Position numbers and translations under genes: made by a program. From NCBI GenBank assembly GCA_025774245.1, contig JALGWI010000017.1, forward strand, positions 1 through 58,220: DNA of 58,220 nt, written 5' to 3'. Of the stretch, positions 8,168 to 17,119 are shown piece after piece. Origin of the DNA: a bacterium (GTDB taxonomy: Bacteria > Joyebacterota > Joyebacteria > Joyebacterales > Joyebacteraceae). Positions within the stretch are counted from its first letter, which is position 1. Each line of letters begins with the position of its first letter. Under the pieces are notes generated by a model. It made no database searches and was not told where the DNA came from. It worked only from the letters and a program-made list of their open reading frames with translations.

Positions 8168-9114
8168 TCAGCGCCCGCACGGGAAGTCCTCCAGGTAGCG
8201 CGTGAGCTCCTCGGCCGCCTCGGCCGAGACCTCGATCTCCCATCGATCGCAGAACGACGTGAACACGTCCAGGTTCCGGACGTGATCGTACGGCTCGAAG
8301 TGCTCGTCGACGTTTCCTTCCAGGTCTGCGTTCACATCCAGCATCAGGACGGCTGCTTCGCACGCGAAGTCGAAGCCGTCGAGCGAGAGCCGCTTCACTG
8401 TCGGGCTCGCGGCGGTTCGGAAGAGAACCTCGCTCTTCCCGATGTCGAACACGATGCTCCACTTCGTGTGGGGCGCCGAGACCGTGTTCACCAGAGCGTC
8501 GAGGACGTACTCCTCCGCGGATGCGACATCCTCCTCCGAGTAGCCTTCGAGCCTGGCGGCAGCGTCGACGAACCGCTCCACCGACCGGCCCGGGTCCTCC
8601 TCGGGCGTCGTCCCCTCTTCGAGACACGAGAAAGCGACGCTGTACGGGATGTTCGTGAGAGCCTTGACCGGCAGGGCCTCGCCGGTGTGACACACGAGCT
8701 GTCCTTCGAGGTACTCCATCGTGGCGCAGTTCCCCTGGGCGTCGGCGACGAGGAAGTGGCAGGCGTCCTGCGTCAACCTCACGAGCGAATCGGCGTCGAC
8801 GACCTCCTGCACGGTCGCGCAGGTGTCGAGGTGATGCTGGACCCAGAAGCCGCTGACGACGGGCGGTCGCTCATCGACCTCGGGGAAGCCCGTGGCCTCG
8901 CCACCTCCCCCGTCGTGCTCGCGAGGTAGCCTTCCTTCACGACGCCTCGCCTGTTCACGAACACGAGCCCTTCACCGATGAAGAGATCCAGGTTCGCCCC
9001 GAAGATGGGGCCATCGGACGTGTCGAGACAGAGGGAAGTGCAGGCCGCGGCGGGATGGCTCGCCGGACCGGCCAGAGCCAGGCAGACTACTGCTACTGCC
9101 AGAATCGCACGCAT
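8168..9114 (-). pseudogene. Choloylglycine hydrolase family (linear amide C-N hydrolase), internal deletion
   Basis: The N-terminal frame (start ATG 9114) has a signal peptide then A-C-T-S-L-C-L, whose first Cys is the Ntn-hydrolase nucleophile, and F-V-N-R-R-G-V-V-K-E-G. The C-terminal frame resumes with D-E-R-P-P-V-V-S-G-F-W-V-Q and C-A-T-M-E-Y-L-E-G. The family normally has some 40-45 residues between these blocks, including a G-G-M-N-E-A-G-L segment; here they are missing and the frame is shifted near 8890. The gene is therefore probably dead. Confidence 0.8.
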
Positions 9115-9189
9115 GTCGAACCTCCAACCGATCCCAGCGGCCGAGCTCACGGACACGCCGCGTCCGAAGGCGCCGGCGGGTAGAGACGT

Positions 9190-9270
9190 CTAACGCCGTT
9201 TGGCGAAGAACACCGCGACGCCTACGATCAGCACCACGATGACCACAATCAGTATCGGAGATGAGAACAC
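9190..9270 (-). CDS. Single-pass membrane microprotein, 26 residues
   Basis: A GTG at 9270 lies 7 nt behind GAGGAG. It opens a 26-codon frame that is almost wholly one transmembrane helix (P-I-L-I-V-V-I-V-V-L-I-V-G-V-A-V) followed by F-F-A-K-R-R and TAG. The positive tail implies an N-out/C-in orientation. It sits between two larger genes in an otherwise empty gap. I do not recognise a family; its small size makes chance a real alternative. Confidence 0.5.
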   Translation of the reverse strand: MFSSPILIVVIVVLIVGVAVFFAKRR

Positions 9271-9309
9271 GGAGAGGCTCCTCGTCGTGGAAGGGCTCGC
9301 CGACGACGC

Positions 9310-9999
9310 TCACCGATCAGGCGACGCCGGCAGTATCAGCTCCAGAAACACGCTGGATCCATCAACCTCCGTGATGCGAGGCTCGATGTCCATGGCCGCC
9401 CCCAACGATCGGAGCTGCGCCACCGTGAGCATCCCGGACCGGAAGCCGTCCTTGCACACGATCGTGCCGTTCCCCGTCTCGTCCCGATCCATCTCACCGA
9501 GAAGCCCTGCCCTCGACTGGGCCTCGAACCACTCCAGGCGCTCGGGCCAGAAGCTCTCCGAGTACGTCGAGAACAGCACGCGCCCACCGGGTCGCGTCAC
9601 TCGCACGGCCTCCCGAGCCAGCTGCCCGGGATCGACGCCGAACGCGCAGACGCCGTTCTGAACGCACGCGACGAGATCGAACTCATCGTCCCCGAAGCTG
9701 AGCACGACGGCGTCCATCTCGAGGAAGACGCAGCGCGGCTCCGTGCCCCCCAGTCGCCGCGCAAGGTCCAGGCTCTCCACGGCCGTGTCGATCCCGACGA
9801 CCGCCCGCGCCCGCTTCGCGAGCTCGAACGCCACGCGTCCGTATCCGCACCCGAGCTCGAGGACGGCATCCGTGGGCCTCAGGCCGCCGCGCACGAACTC
9901 GATCTCGGCATCGAGGTACCGCCTGACCCGAGCAGAGGCAAGCTCATAGCACTGGCGGAGTCGCTCTCCCGACAGGTTCCCCGCGTAGTAGCCTTCCAC
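9310..9999 (-). CDS. Class I SAM-dependent methyltransferase
   Basis: This 229-residue protein has the Rossmann SAM-binding motif I, V-L-E-L-G-C-G-Y-G-R (about 47-56), motif II with V-G-I-D-T, then D-E-F-D-L-V-A-C and R-V-T-R-P-G-G-R-V-L-F. This is the Methyltransf_11/25 layout. The substrate is unknown; small-molecule targets are typical. Confidence 0.85.
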   Translation of the reverse strand: MEGYYAGNLSGERLRQCYELASARVRRYLDAEIEFVRGGLRPTDAVLELGCGYGRVAFELAKRARAVVGIDTAVESLDLARRLGGTEPRCVFLEMDAVVLSFGDDEFDLVACVQNGVCAFGVDPGQLAREAVRVTRPGGRVLFSTYSESFWPERLEWFEAQSRAGLLGEMDRDETGNGTIVCKDGFRSGMLTVAQLRSLGAAMDIEPRITEVDGSSVFLELILPASPDR

Positions 10000-10006
10000 G
10001 CCGGCC

Positions 10007-10420
10007 TCATCTTCCCGGGGACCGCATGCGCCCGCCGGTCGCGGATGCCGGCCACTCCTCGGATTCGACTTCGCCCTCGAGGGAGTCGGGCCCGGGCAGC
10101 ATCCCGGCCGCGCCCAGACCTACTCCCTTGGCAACTGCGCCGCCTCCGCCCATGGACCTGACACTGAGGATCTCGGACGTCGCGATGACCGTGTCTCGTC
10201 GGGTCGGCTTGAGCAGGGTGAACGACGTGGAATCGGTCCGCGCGACGATGTCCTCGGCCTCGAGTTCCGCCCCTCCGCGCAGCACCACCGCCAGTTTTCG
10301 GCCCTCAACGGCTTCATTGAAACCGCTGATATCGATCAGCGTTGTCGGATCCACACGACGAACGCCGGAACAGCCCGCCAGCATGATGGCCGCCGTGAGG
10401 ACTGCAACGATCCGCAGCAT
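10007..10420 (-). CDS. Small lipoprotein, GCS-x-V-R-x-V-D family
   Basis: This 137-residue protein has a lipoprotein signal (I-M-L-A-G-C-S) followed by G-V-R-R-V-D-P-T, a beta-rich section with D-S-T-S-F, and a Gly-rich segment near residue 95-110. It has the same architecture as the lipoprotein at 44,396 (G-C-S-Q-V-R-H-V-D), so both probably belong to one family. The tail after the Gly-rich part differs and may be frameshifted. Function unknown; likely anchored in the periplasm. Confidence 0.65.
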   Translation of the reverse strand: MLRIVAVLTAAIMLAGCSGVRRVDPTTLIDISGFNEAVEGRKLAVVLRGGAELEAEDIVARTDSTSFTLLKPTRRDTVIATSEILSVRSMGGGGAVAKGVGLGAAGMLPGPDSLEGEVESEEWPASATGGRMRSPGR

Positions 10421-10542
10421 CGTCGGATCTCCTCTCGACGGGCAGCGAGACAGCCGTCGTCAGGTTGGCCTCGAGGACCCGAGGCGGAGGACCCGGGGCG
10501 CCGGCGGCTACGGCGCAGAGGGATGTTGAGTACCGCACCGGC

Positions 10543-11274
10543 CTAGCGAAAGAGCCCCTTGATGGAACTCCAGGTCCTCTCCTCGACAGGGCTGTCGTCC
10601 GCGTAGAGAATGAACGCGAACTCCTCCGGCTCGGATCCGAACTCCGAGTACGGAACCCAATCGGGGTGTCCCCAGAAATCCGATCGAAAGGCAGCTTCGT
10701 CCCTCCAGAAGTAGTCGGAGTGGGCTTCGTACCAGTACCACTGGCTGCTCTGCTCGACTCCCTGGATGCTGATCCAATACACCCCTCCGGCATTCGGACC
10801 GAACGGTACCGGGAGATCGGCCGTGTACCGGTAGTTGTTGCGGCTCGTTCCCGGTAACTCTTCCGTCGAGAACGTGTAGATCGACTGCTCGTAGGCGAGC
10901 GTGCCCGGAAGGCCCCGAGACGTACTCGAGCCATCTTCATAGAACCTCACGATGACGTACAGCAGATCGACCGGCGGACTCTCCGCGCCCCACCACTCGA
11001 TGGCGACGATGGGGCCCGCCGTGTCGGTGTGGAAGTCATCTGCAAGCTCGGCCCAGTAGCCGTCCGAGAGACGGACCGAGGACGTGTAGGCAGAGCCCTC
11101 CACCAGATCCGGAAGCTGCGTCCATACTGGTATCACGTTCCGCGCGGAATCGCGGCTGTCTCTTACCGTGCAGGTCGTCTGAGCACCAGGGAGTACCGAC
11201 GTGGTCGTGCTCCCCGAGGCGATCGAGGCCACCGTCACGAGAAGCAGGAACACAACAGGTATCGCCCTCTTCAT
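10543..11274 (-). CDS. Secreted protein with C-terminal W-S-S-I-K-G-L-F-R motif
   Basis: This is a 243-residue exported protein with a 21-residue signal peptide. The mature part is aromatic-rich and beta-like (L-A-D-D-F-H-T-D, I-E-W-W-G, P-N-A-G-G-V-Y-W-I-S-I), recalling extracellular jelly-roll domains of FCB-type secreted proteins. It ends R-T-W-S-S-I-K-G-L-F-R. No active site is evident. Confidence 0.75.
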   Translation of the reverse strand: MKRAIPVVFLLLVTVASIASGSTTTSVLPGAQTTCTVRDSRDSARNVIPVWTQLPDLVEGSAYTSSVRLSDGYWAELADDFHTDTAGPIVAIEWWGAESPPVDLLYVIVRFYEDGSSTSRGLPGTLAYEQSIYTFSTEELPGTSRNNYRYTADLPVPFGPNAGGVYWISIQGVEQSSQWYWYEAHSDYFWRDEAAFRSDFWGHPDWVPYSEFGSEPEEFAFILYADDSPVEERTWSSIKGLFR

Positions 11275-11320
11275 TCCGCACCTCCTCTGTGGCGCCGTTC
11301 GAGCGACGCGAGCACAGACA

Positions 11321-11503
11321 TCAGTCAGGCCGCCGCTCGGAGTTCCCTTCCTTCTCCGCCGGATCCCTGACGCGGACCGCGAGTTGGATCACAGCAGCCA
11401 CCGTCGCGACTACTGCCGCGATCACCTTCGCGGCACTGGGCCCTTCCTCAGCAACAAGCCACCAGTTGACGATCGCGACGAGCGCAAGCGCGACTCCCGT
11501 CAC
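11321..11503 (-). CDS. Small membrane protein, start uncertain
   Basis: The frame encodes two predicted membrane helices (V-T-G-V-A-L-A-L-V-A-I-V and A-A-K-V-I-A-A-V-V-A-T-V-A-A-V) and a charged tail ending R-R-P-D. GTG 11503 is the only in-frame conventional start close by and gives 60 residues. A better ribosome site (GGGAGG before ATG 11562) leads into a different frame that stops at 11500, so a frameshift near the start is possible. Function unknown. Confidence 0.45.
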   Translation of the reverse strand: MTGVALALVAIVNWWLVAEEGPSAAKVIAAVVATVAAVIQLAVRVRDPAEKEGNSERRPD

Positions 11504-11594
11504 CGTGCGGAGCCGAGCCCTCGCCCTCGGGGCATCGCTACCCTGGAGCTCAGCAATCCCATGGAGACCTCCCCAGCATCGGCCGTCCGGGCGG

Positions 11595-12281
11595 TCAGAC
11601 CACCTCCAGGACACGCTCCGCCACTGCCCGACGACGCAGGTCGTACCGATCGTCGCGCGCACGCCGCCTGAGCAGGCGCTCGAGCCCGGGAGCGGCGTAC
11701 CGCATCTCCGTTACAGCTTCTCTCCCTCCCGCCTCGCTCAGCGCCAGGAGGGTGTAGTAGAAGGGGAACCGTCGCCACCGCCCGTTCCCGTCCCGGTACT
11801 CCGTGAGCTGTCCGATCCCGCCGCAGAGCCGTTCTCTTCTCCGCGAAAGGCCCCCCGCGGCCAGGTGGCGCCAGACCGACGCCGTGCACGCTCCACATCA
11901 GAAGAACCCGCGGCGCCCGCGCTCTGTCTCAGACTCCGCGAGCCGCGCGTCCATCGACCGGACGGCATTCTCGAGGGCTCGATCCGCGTCGCGCACGCCG
12001 GCGTCGAGGAGGCGAAGCGTGCGACACGTCTCCTCCCCCAGTATGTGTCCGGTCGCTGCGCCGGAGGTGATGCGGTGGCCGGTGAAGAGCCTGATGCCGG
12101 TCTCGTAGTCCCTCGCCGTCGGTGCGAACATGCCGGCGTACGACCCGGGGAGATCGTGTCGGCTCGCCAGCCAACGGGCGAGGCGCCGTGCCTCGGCCTT
12201 CGGCACGCGGCGGTCGAAGAAGAGCGCCTCGTTCACGCTGTCGAGCGTCCCCGCAAGGCTGTTCTTGTCCAGGAGTTCCAA
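11595..12281 (-). CDS. Probable selenoprotein with U-C-G-A-C motif (in-frame UGA)
   Basis: The frame starts at TTG 12281, behind GGGAGGAGG and next to the end of the methyltransferase gene. It runs to a TGA at 11900-11898, and the same frame continues without a break to TGA 11597-11595, giving 228 residues. The part after the UGA is clearly protein-like (V-W-R-H-L-A-A-G-G, then G-R-W-R-R-F-P-F-Y-Y-T-L-L-A-L-S-E). The UGA codon (residue 128) sits in G-F-F-U-C-G-A-C-T, a CxxC-like context. The N-terminal part (S-Y-A-G-M-F-A-P-T, G-H-I-L-G-E-E) looks helical. A GC-rich hairpin can form just after the UGA. Function unknown. Confidence 0.6.
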
Positions 12282-12286
12282 TGCGA

Positions 12287-12793
12287 CTAGCCTCCTCCCT
12301 CCCACCCGCGCAGCCGCGGAACCCACCTTCGCACGTTGGCCCTGTACGAGTGGTAGGCGTCGCCGAACCTCGCCTCGAGCGCCTTCTCCTCGACAAGGGG
12401 GAAGTAGAGAGTGTTCGCCAGGAAGAAGACGACGGCCCACGCCGTGAGGGGCCAGGACCTGAACACCAGCGATTCCGCCACGAGGACGAGGAGGGCGCCT
12501 GAGATCATCGGATTGCGCACGTGGCGGTACGGCCCACGGATCACGAGTCGCTTCGGAGGGTCCCACGGAGCCGGCGTGCCGGAACCGAACTTCGCGAAGA
12601 GGGTAGCGGCCCAGATGCTCAGAGCGCCGCCGAGACATCCGATCGCGAGACCGAGCCAGAAGATGAGATGCGTCGGGCTCGCCACATCGGCCGCGAAGCC
12701 GCTACGTGCCGTCAGACGGACGATCAACACCGGGATGAAGACGAGCACGACCCCGGGAAGCACGATGATGGCGCGAACGATCCCCCAGCTCAT
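12287..12793 (-). CDS. PEMT/ICMT-type membrane methyltransferase
   Basis: This 168-residue protein has four or five membrane segments and the PF04191-like signature: G-P-Y-R-H-V-R-N-P-M near residue 90 and E-E-K-A-L-E-A-R-F-G-D-A-Y near 140. These form the SAM-binding end of isoprenylcysteine or phospholipid methyltransferase-like enzymes. Its stop is next to the start of the probable selenoprotein gene at 12281, so the two are likely translationally coupled. The substrate is unknown. A second member is at 50,104. Confidence 0.8.
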   Translation of the reverse strand: MSWGIVRAIIVLPGVVLVFIPVLIVRLTARSGFAADVASPTHLIFWLGLAIGCLGGALSIWAATLFAKFGSGTPAPWDPPKRLVIRGPYRHVRNPMISGALLVLVAESLVFRSWPLTAWAVVFFLANTLYFPLVEEKALEARFGDAYHSYRANVRRWVPRLRGWEGGG

Positions 12794-12893
12794 CGGCTCC
12801 TCCCTGGTCCGGATGGCGGTTCATTCTACCACGGACGGCATCCACCCCCGAAGCACCGAACCGCACGGCGGAGCCCGTTGACGGAGCAGGATC

Positions 12894-13028
12894 CTACCCC
12901 AGCTTGTCCGCGATCCTCTCGACCGCCCGCACGAGGCGGACGGCGAGGACGACGAAAAGGACTGCCACACCGATGCTGATGAACATAGGCATCACGGTCC
13001 AGGCGAGCATTGGGAAACTTTCACCCAT
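12894..13028 (-). CDS. Single-pass membrane microprotein, 44 residues
   Basis: An ATG at 13028 preceded by AGGTGGAG starts a 44-residue frame: M-G-E-S-F-P, a hydrophobic helix (M-F-I-S-I-G-V-A-V-L-F-V-V-L-A-V), then an amphipathic R-L-V-R-A-V-E-R-I-A-D-K-L-G tail. The helix-plus-amphipathic design is common in small membrane regulators. I do not recognise a family. Confidence 0.6.
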   Translation of the reverse strand: MGESFPMLAWTVMPMFISIGVAVLFVVLAVRLVRAVERIADKLG

Positions 13029-13050
13029 GTGCTCCACCTCTCCTCTGGCG

Positions 13051-14697
13051 CTACTCGAGCGTGAGCGTGGGAAGAAACGCCGGCGGCCTCCGCGCCTTCG
13101 TCGCCTGCTCGAAGGCGTGCGCGATGCGGAGGAGCGTCGGCTCGCTGTACGCCGTGCCGAAGAACGAGAGTCCGATCGGCAGATCGTGCACGCTGCCCAT
13201 CGGGACTGTGACGTTCGGGTAGCCCGCTGTCGCGGCCAGGCTCGAGCTCGCGATCGCGAAGTTGTCGCCGTTGATCAGATCGGTCAGCCACGCCGGCCCG
13301 TTGGTGGGCGCGATGATGGCGTGGAGATCGTGCTTCGCGAGCGCCTCGTCGATCAGGCCCTGCGCCACCGGCTTGCTGCCGGCGAGCGCCGCGATGTAGG
13401 CCGAGTCGGTCAGCGCCCCCTTCTCCGCTGCCGCCACAAATGTCTCCTGTCCGAAGTAGGGCATCACGTCCCCGGCCTGCGACTCGTTGAAGGCGATGAG
13501 GTCGTCGAGTGTCCGCATCCCGTTCGGCGATCCGTGCCTGACAAGGTACTCGCCCACGTCGGCCTTGAACTCGTACAGCAGAACCTCGTACTCGGCCTGA
13601 TACACCCCGTCCATGTCACCGAACTCGACCGGATCGGTCACCTCGGCCCCGAGAGATCTGAGTGACTCGATGGCCCGCCCGAGAGCCTCCTCGACGTCGG
13701 CGTTCGCCCCGGCGCCGTAGTAGTCGCGCATGACGCCGATGCGCACGCCCTGAAGGCCGCTGTCGCCCAACGCGGCGACGTAGTCGGGCATCTGCTCCGG
13801 GAAGCCTGCAGCGGCAGGATCGTCCGGATCCTCCGCCACCATCACGGTCAGCAGCACGGCCGCGTCTCTCACCGAGCGCGCCATCGGGCCGGCGGTGTCC
13901 TGGCTGTGGGCGATGGGAATGATCCCGTCGCGACTGACGAGACCCAGCGTGGGTTTGATGCCCACGACGCCGGTCGCGCCCGCCGGACACACGACGGACC
14001 CGTCCGTCTCGGTGCCGACTGCCAGCACCGTGAGGTTCGCGGCCACCGCCACCGCCGAACCGCTCGAGGAGCCACAGGGGTTGCGATCGAGGACGTACGG
14101 GTGTTTGGTCTGGCGACCCTGGCTGCTCCAGCCGCTGGAGGAATGGTCGGATCGGAAGTTCGCCCACTCGCTCAGGTTCGCCTTGCCGAGGATCACAGCG
14201 CCGGCGTTGCGCAGGCGCTCCACGAAGAAGGCGTCCCGGCCGGCTCTGTGGCCCGCGAGCGCCAGCGACCCGGCTGTCGTCGTGAGCTTGTCGCCGGTGT
14301 CGATGTTGGCCTTGAGCACTACCGGAATGCCGTGGAGCAGGCCTCGGGGGCCGCTGCGGTCCCTTTCCGCATCGAGCGCCGCTGCAATCGCCTGCACGTC
14401 CGGGTTGATCTCGATGATCGCATTCAGGCGAGGTCCGGCGTCGTCCAGTGCGGCGATCCGATTGAGATAGTGCTGTGTCAGCCCGCTGGCCGTGAGTCGC
14501 CCCTCCTCCATGAGCGACTGAAGCCCCTCGATGTCATACTCCTCGAGTTCGAGCGTGTCCGGTACGGCGACTTGCGATGTGCTCTCCGCCGCGCTCGAAC
14601 CGGACAGGATCAGGAGGCAGACGAGCCCGGCCAGAAGAAAGCGACCGCGGACGTCCCGAGGTCGGTGAGTTCCCCCGTGCGAGCTTCCGATGGTCAT
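13051..14697 (-). CDS. Secreted amidase (amidase signature family)
   Basis: This 548-residue enzyme of the amidase signature family (PF01425) has a signal peptide at about 18-37. The Ser-cisSer-Lys triad is visible as Lys129 in V-V-L-K-A-N, Ser near 210-212 in N-P-C-G-S-S-S-G-S, and Ser234 in T-E-T-D-G-S-V. Length and motif spacing match full-size family members. It hydrolyses an amide to acid and ammonia, outside the cytoplasm; the substrate is not predictable. The ATG at 14697 has a GGAG site. It is the longest intact enzyme in the left half. Confidence 0.9.
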   Translation of the reverse strand: MTIGSSHGGTHRPRDVRGRFLLAGLVCLLILSGSSAAESTSQVAVPDTLELEEYDIEGLQSLMEEGRLTASGLTQHYLNRIAALDDAGPRLNAIIEINPDVQAIAAALDAERDRSGPRGLLHGIPVVLKANIDTGDKLTTTAGSLALAGHRAGRDAFFVERLRNAGAVILGKANLSEWANFRSDHSSSGWSSQGRQTKHPYVLDRNPCGSSSGSAVAVAANLTVLAVGTETDGSVVCPAGATGVVGIKPTLGLVSRDGIIPIAHSQDTAGPMARSVRDAAVLLTVMVAEDPDDPAAAGFPEQMPDYVAALGDSGLQGVRIGVMRDYYGAGANADVEEALGRAIESLRSLGAEVTDPVEFGDMDGVYQAEYEVLLYEFKADVGEYLVRHGSPNGMRTLDDLIAFNESQAGDVMPYFGQETFVAAAEKGALTDSAYIAALAGSKPVAQGLIDEALAKHDLHAIIAPTNGPAWLTDLINGDNFAIASSSLAATAGYPNVTVPMGSVHDLPIGLSFFGTAYSEPTLLRIAHAFEQATKARRPPAFLPTLTLE

Positions 14698-14767
14698 GAT
14701 CAGACTCCGTTCTCTAGCGTGCCACACAGGAGTGTACCGTCGTGAAAGCAGACTTCCCACGCGCCAG

Positions 14768-15229
14768 TCAGGCGGCGCGCGATCGAGTGCGAACGACTCT
14801 GGTCTCCGCCACGCGATCGCCGAACCGAGCCCGCTCTTCGGACGAGGCAATGAGCACCGCAGCCACGATTCCGAGCGCGGGCAGACCGTCCACCACACGA
14901 AGGACGTTTCGGACCAGAGCCCTGGTCAGGCCGACGGGAGTCCCGCCCGCGCCCACGACGCGCAGGCCCAGGACACGCTTCCCCGGCGTCGCTCCGGACA
15001 GCCCCTCGAACAGAACGAAGTACAGGAACATGACGAGCAGGAAAGCCAGACACAGGGGATCCGTGACAAACCACCCGCGAGCCCACTGGTGATGCGCCGC
15101 CGCCATGACCCAGGTGCCCTTCACGACCCGAGTCACCGGGAAGAACACCGCCGACATCAGGATCACGTCCAGCACGAGAGCCGAGAAGCGGATCGACACA
15201 CCTGCGTATTCGGGTTTCCGCTCGTGCAC
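14768..15229 (-). CDS. RDD family membrane protein
   Basis: This 153-residue protein has two to three membrane segments and the RDD-type features: an early R-F-S-A-L-V-L-D (R and D in helix 1), a central helix, then G-A-T-P-G-K-R-V-L-G-L-R-V-V (about 85-98), the hallmark loop of PF06271. A role in transport has been proposed for the family. It is a sedentary single gene here; another RDD protein is at 19,806. Confidence 0.85.
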   Translation of the reverse strand: MHERKPEYAGVSIRFSALVLDVILMSAVFFPVTRVVKGTWVMAAAHHQWARGWFVTDPLCLAFLLVMFLYFVLFEGLSGATPGKRVLGLRVVGAGGTPVGLTRALVRNVLRVVDGLPALGIVAAVLIASSEERARFGDRVAETRVVRTRSRAA

Positions 15230-15272
15230 GTTCCTCCCGCTCCGCTGAGGGTGCTTCTGGGTTGCGCCTGGC

Positions 15273-16859
15273 CTAGTTCGAGTCGAGCACGAATCTCACC
15301 GTGTCACCCGCGGCAACGAACCTCCCGGGATGCGTCCCGCTCAGCACGAACCCATCCCCCGCGAGCTCGAACGACTCAAAGTCGCGCGTGCCTTGGGCGA
15401 GCGCCGCGGCCGGCTCCCCGTCGAAGGAGACGGAGTCGACGCCCGCATCGTACAGCACGACCGTCTTGGTTTCGGCATCCCAGTCGTTGATCTCCAGCAG
15501 ACCGGCCTCGTGCAGCTCGAGGGTCCAGTCTCCACCCCGCAGGGTGTAGACCCGGAAGTCGCTGCACAGCAGGAACCGCCCGTCGTCCATGAGCCACTTC
15601 TTCGCCCTGCTGACTCGCGACCGGGAGAGGTTGGAGGACGACACGGCGAGTTCGACTCGCACGCCGTCCTGAGTCTCGAACGCCTCGAGCTCGCGGGCGT
15701 AGGCGCTCCGGTACTCCTCAGCCGCTTCGGCCGTGGCAGCCAGGATCGACTCGTAGTCGTACTCGCGCTTCGCCCGGTCGACGAGTTCCGCGATCGCGCT
15801 CTCGTCCACGCCGAGACGGGTACCGAGCAGCTCCACGTAGGTGAACCCGGGACCCGCCTCCTGGGCGAGCGCCTTCCAGTCGATCCCGAAGTAGTCCAGC
15901 AGGAATCCCTCGACGGCGGCGACGGCGTAGATTCTGTTCCGGGGTATGTCCTCTGGTGCAAGACAGGTGTCCCCCATCCTCTCCCGGAGTTCCTGATGGA
16001 GGAGGTCCGGTATGGCCGCATCCGTGAACGAGCCGGCCAGCGGACTGGTCGCTCCGTCGAGAGATGAGACGTAGTCGACACCGCGCATGAGCTCGACGCA
16101 CCTGAGTTCGACGTACTTCGCCGTGCCCTCCTGCAGCTCCTTGCCCTGCTCGTACTCGCGGATGAAGGGGGCACCGTTGTCCCAGCGGTAGCGCCGGACG
16201 GCAACGAACGCCTCCGCGCTGAGCCGACACCGCTCGCGATCGCCGGCCAGGACGGCTTCGAGGGCGTCCTGCTGGACACGCATCTCGAGCCAGGCCAGCG
16301 CGCCGTTCTCCAGGTCGGAGATCGGGTACCTCTCCTCGCGAGCCCACGGTATCTCCCCGAACGCGCCGCGCTGGTACTGGTGGAACGCCTCATGAACGAT
16401 GTACGAAAAGGCGGCGACCTCTGGGTGCTCGACCCGCTCAGAGAAACCGTCGGGGAAGCCGATCGCCACCGTCGTCGTCTCGCCCAGAGCGAGGCTGAAC
16501 TCCAGCTGGCCCGCGAGAGCGCCGTACCGGCCCTCGTGATACTGGGCGCCCGGCCCCAGATCCGGCCAGTCCTCGGGACCGGCGCCGAATCCCTCCACCC
16601 GATCGGCCACGTTCAGAAGGAGCGCCCATCTCTCGGGTGCGTACACGAGGAAGGGCTGCTCGGCCAGCGAGTACCCCGGCCACACGGCGTCAGTCCGGCC
16701 CTCGAAGAGCCGCACGACGCCCTCGCAGATCCTGAGGAGGAGGTAATCCTCCCCCGTCGGGCCTTCCTCACCCACATCCTCCGGAGCCGCGAAGGAGGCC
16801 GGCAGGACGAGGAGAAGCAGGGCGAGGAAGACGCCGGAAAGCAGTCTGAATGTGCGCAT
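15273..16859 (-). CDS. Secreted putative HExxH peptidase, 528 residues
   Basis: A signal peptide covers about 1-25. The sequence Y-I-V-H-E-A-F-H-Q-Y-Q (H156-E-A-F-H160) is a HExxH zinc-peptidase signature, and an E-N-G-A-L-A-W-L-E segment downstream could supply the third ligand of a gluzincin. A later Q-E-G-T-A-K-Y-V-E repeats the pattern. The C-terminal 150 residues look like a beta domain. The peptidase call rests on the motif alone. It could be an inactive relative. Confidence 0.6.
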   Translation of the reverse strand: MRTFRLLSGVFLALLLLVLPASFAAPEDVGEEGPTGEDYLLLRICEGVVRLFEGRTDAVWPGYSLAEQPFLVYAPERWALLLNVADRVEGFGAGPEDWPDLGPGAQYHEGRYGALAGQLEFSLALGETTTVAIGFPDGFSERVEHPEVAAFSYIVHEAFHQYQRGAFGEIPWAREERYPISDLENGALAWLEMRVQQDALEAVLAGDRERCRLSAEAFVAVRRYRWDNGAPFIREYEQGKELQEGTAKYVELRCVELMRGVDYVSSLDGATSPLAGSFTDAAIPDLLHQELRERMGDTCLAPEDIPRNRIYAVAAVEGFLLDYFGIDWKALAQEAGPGFTYVELLGTRLGVDESAIAELVDRAKREYDYESILAATAEAAEEYRSAYARELEAFETQDGVRVELAVSSSNLSRSRVSRAKKWLMDDGRFLLCSDFRVYTLRGGDWTLELHEAGLLEINDWDAETKTVVLYDAGVDSVSFDGEPAAALAQGTRDFESFELAGDGFVLSGTHPGRFVAAGDTVRFVLDSN

Positions 16860-16897
16860 CGTTTCTTCCTCCTGTGAGGCAACTGCTTCGCGCTGTC

Positions 16898-17119
16898 ACC
16901 TGACTGACCGCGTAGCAACCGCGCCGGGCGGTGTCACGAGCGCTGCGGCGAACTCCGGGGAGGGCGACTGACACTGCCGGGGAGCGCCGCCGCAGGTGCG
17001 GCGCGCGCCCGCACACAGCCTACGGGGGGGGCGCGGCGGAGCAGGTGTGTCGCACGCGTCAGCGCGCCGTGCAGTCAACGTGACAGCCGAGCTCGTCGGC
17101 CGGCACGCGCTACTCAGGG
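16898..17119 (-). repeat. Eroded attC-like site
   Basis: The left core A-CCTGAC (16898-16904) and the right part GTGACAGCCGAGCTCGTCGG then CTCAGGG (17113-17119) resemble the right-half attC sites, but the middle is expanded. The stop codon of the methyltransferase to its right lies inside the right core, as in intact cassettes. Confidence 0.4.
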
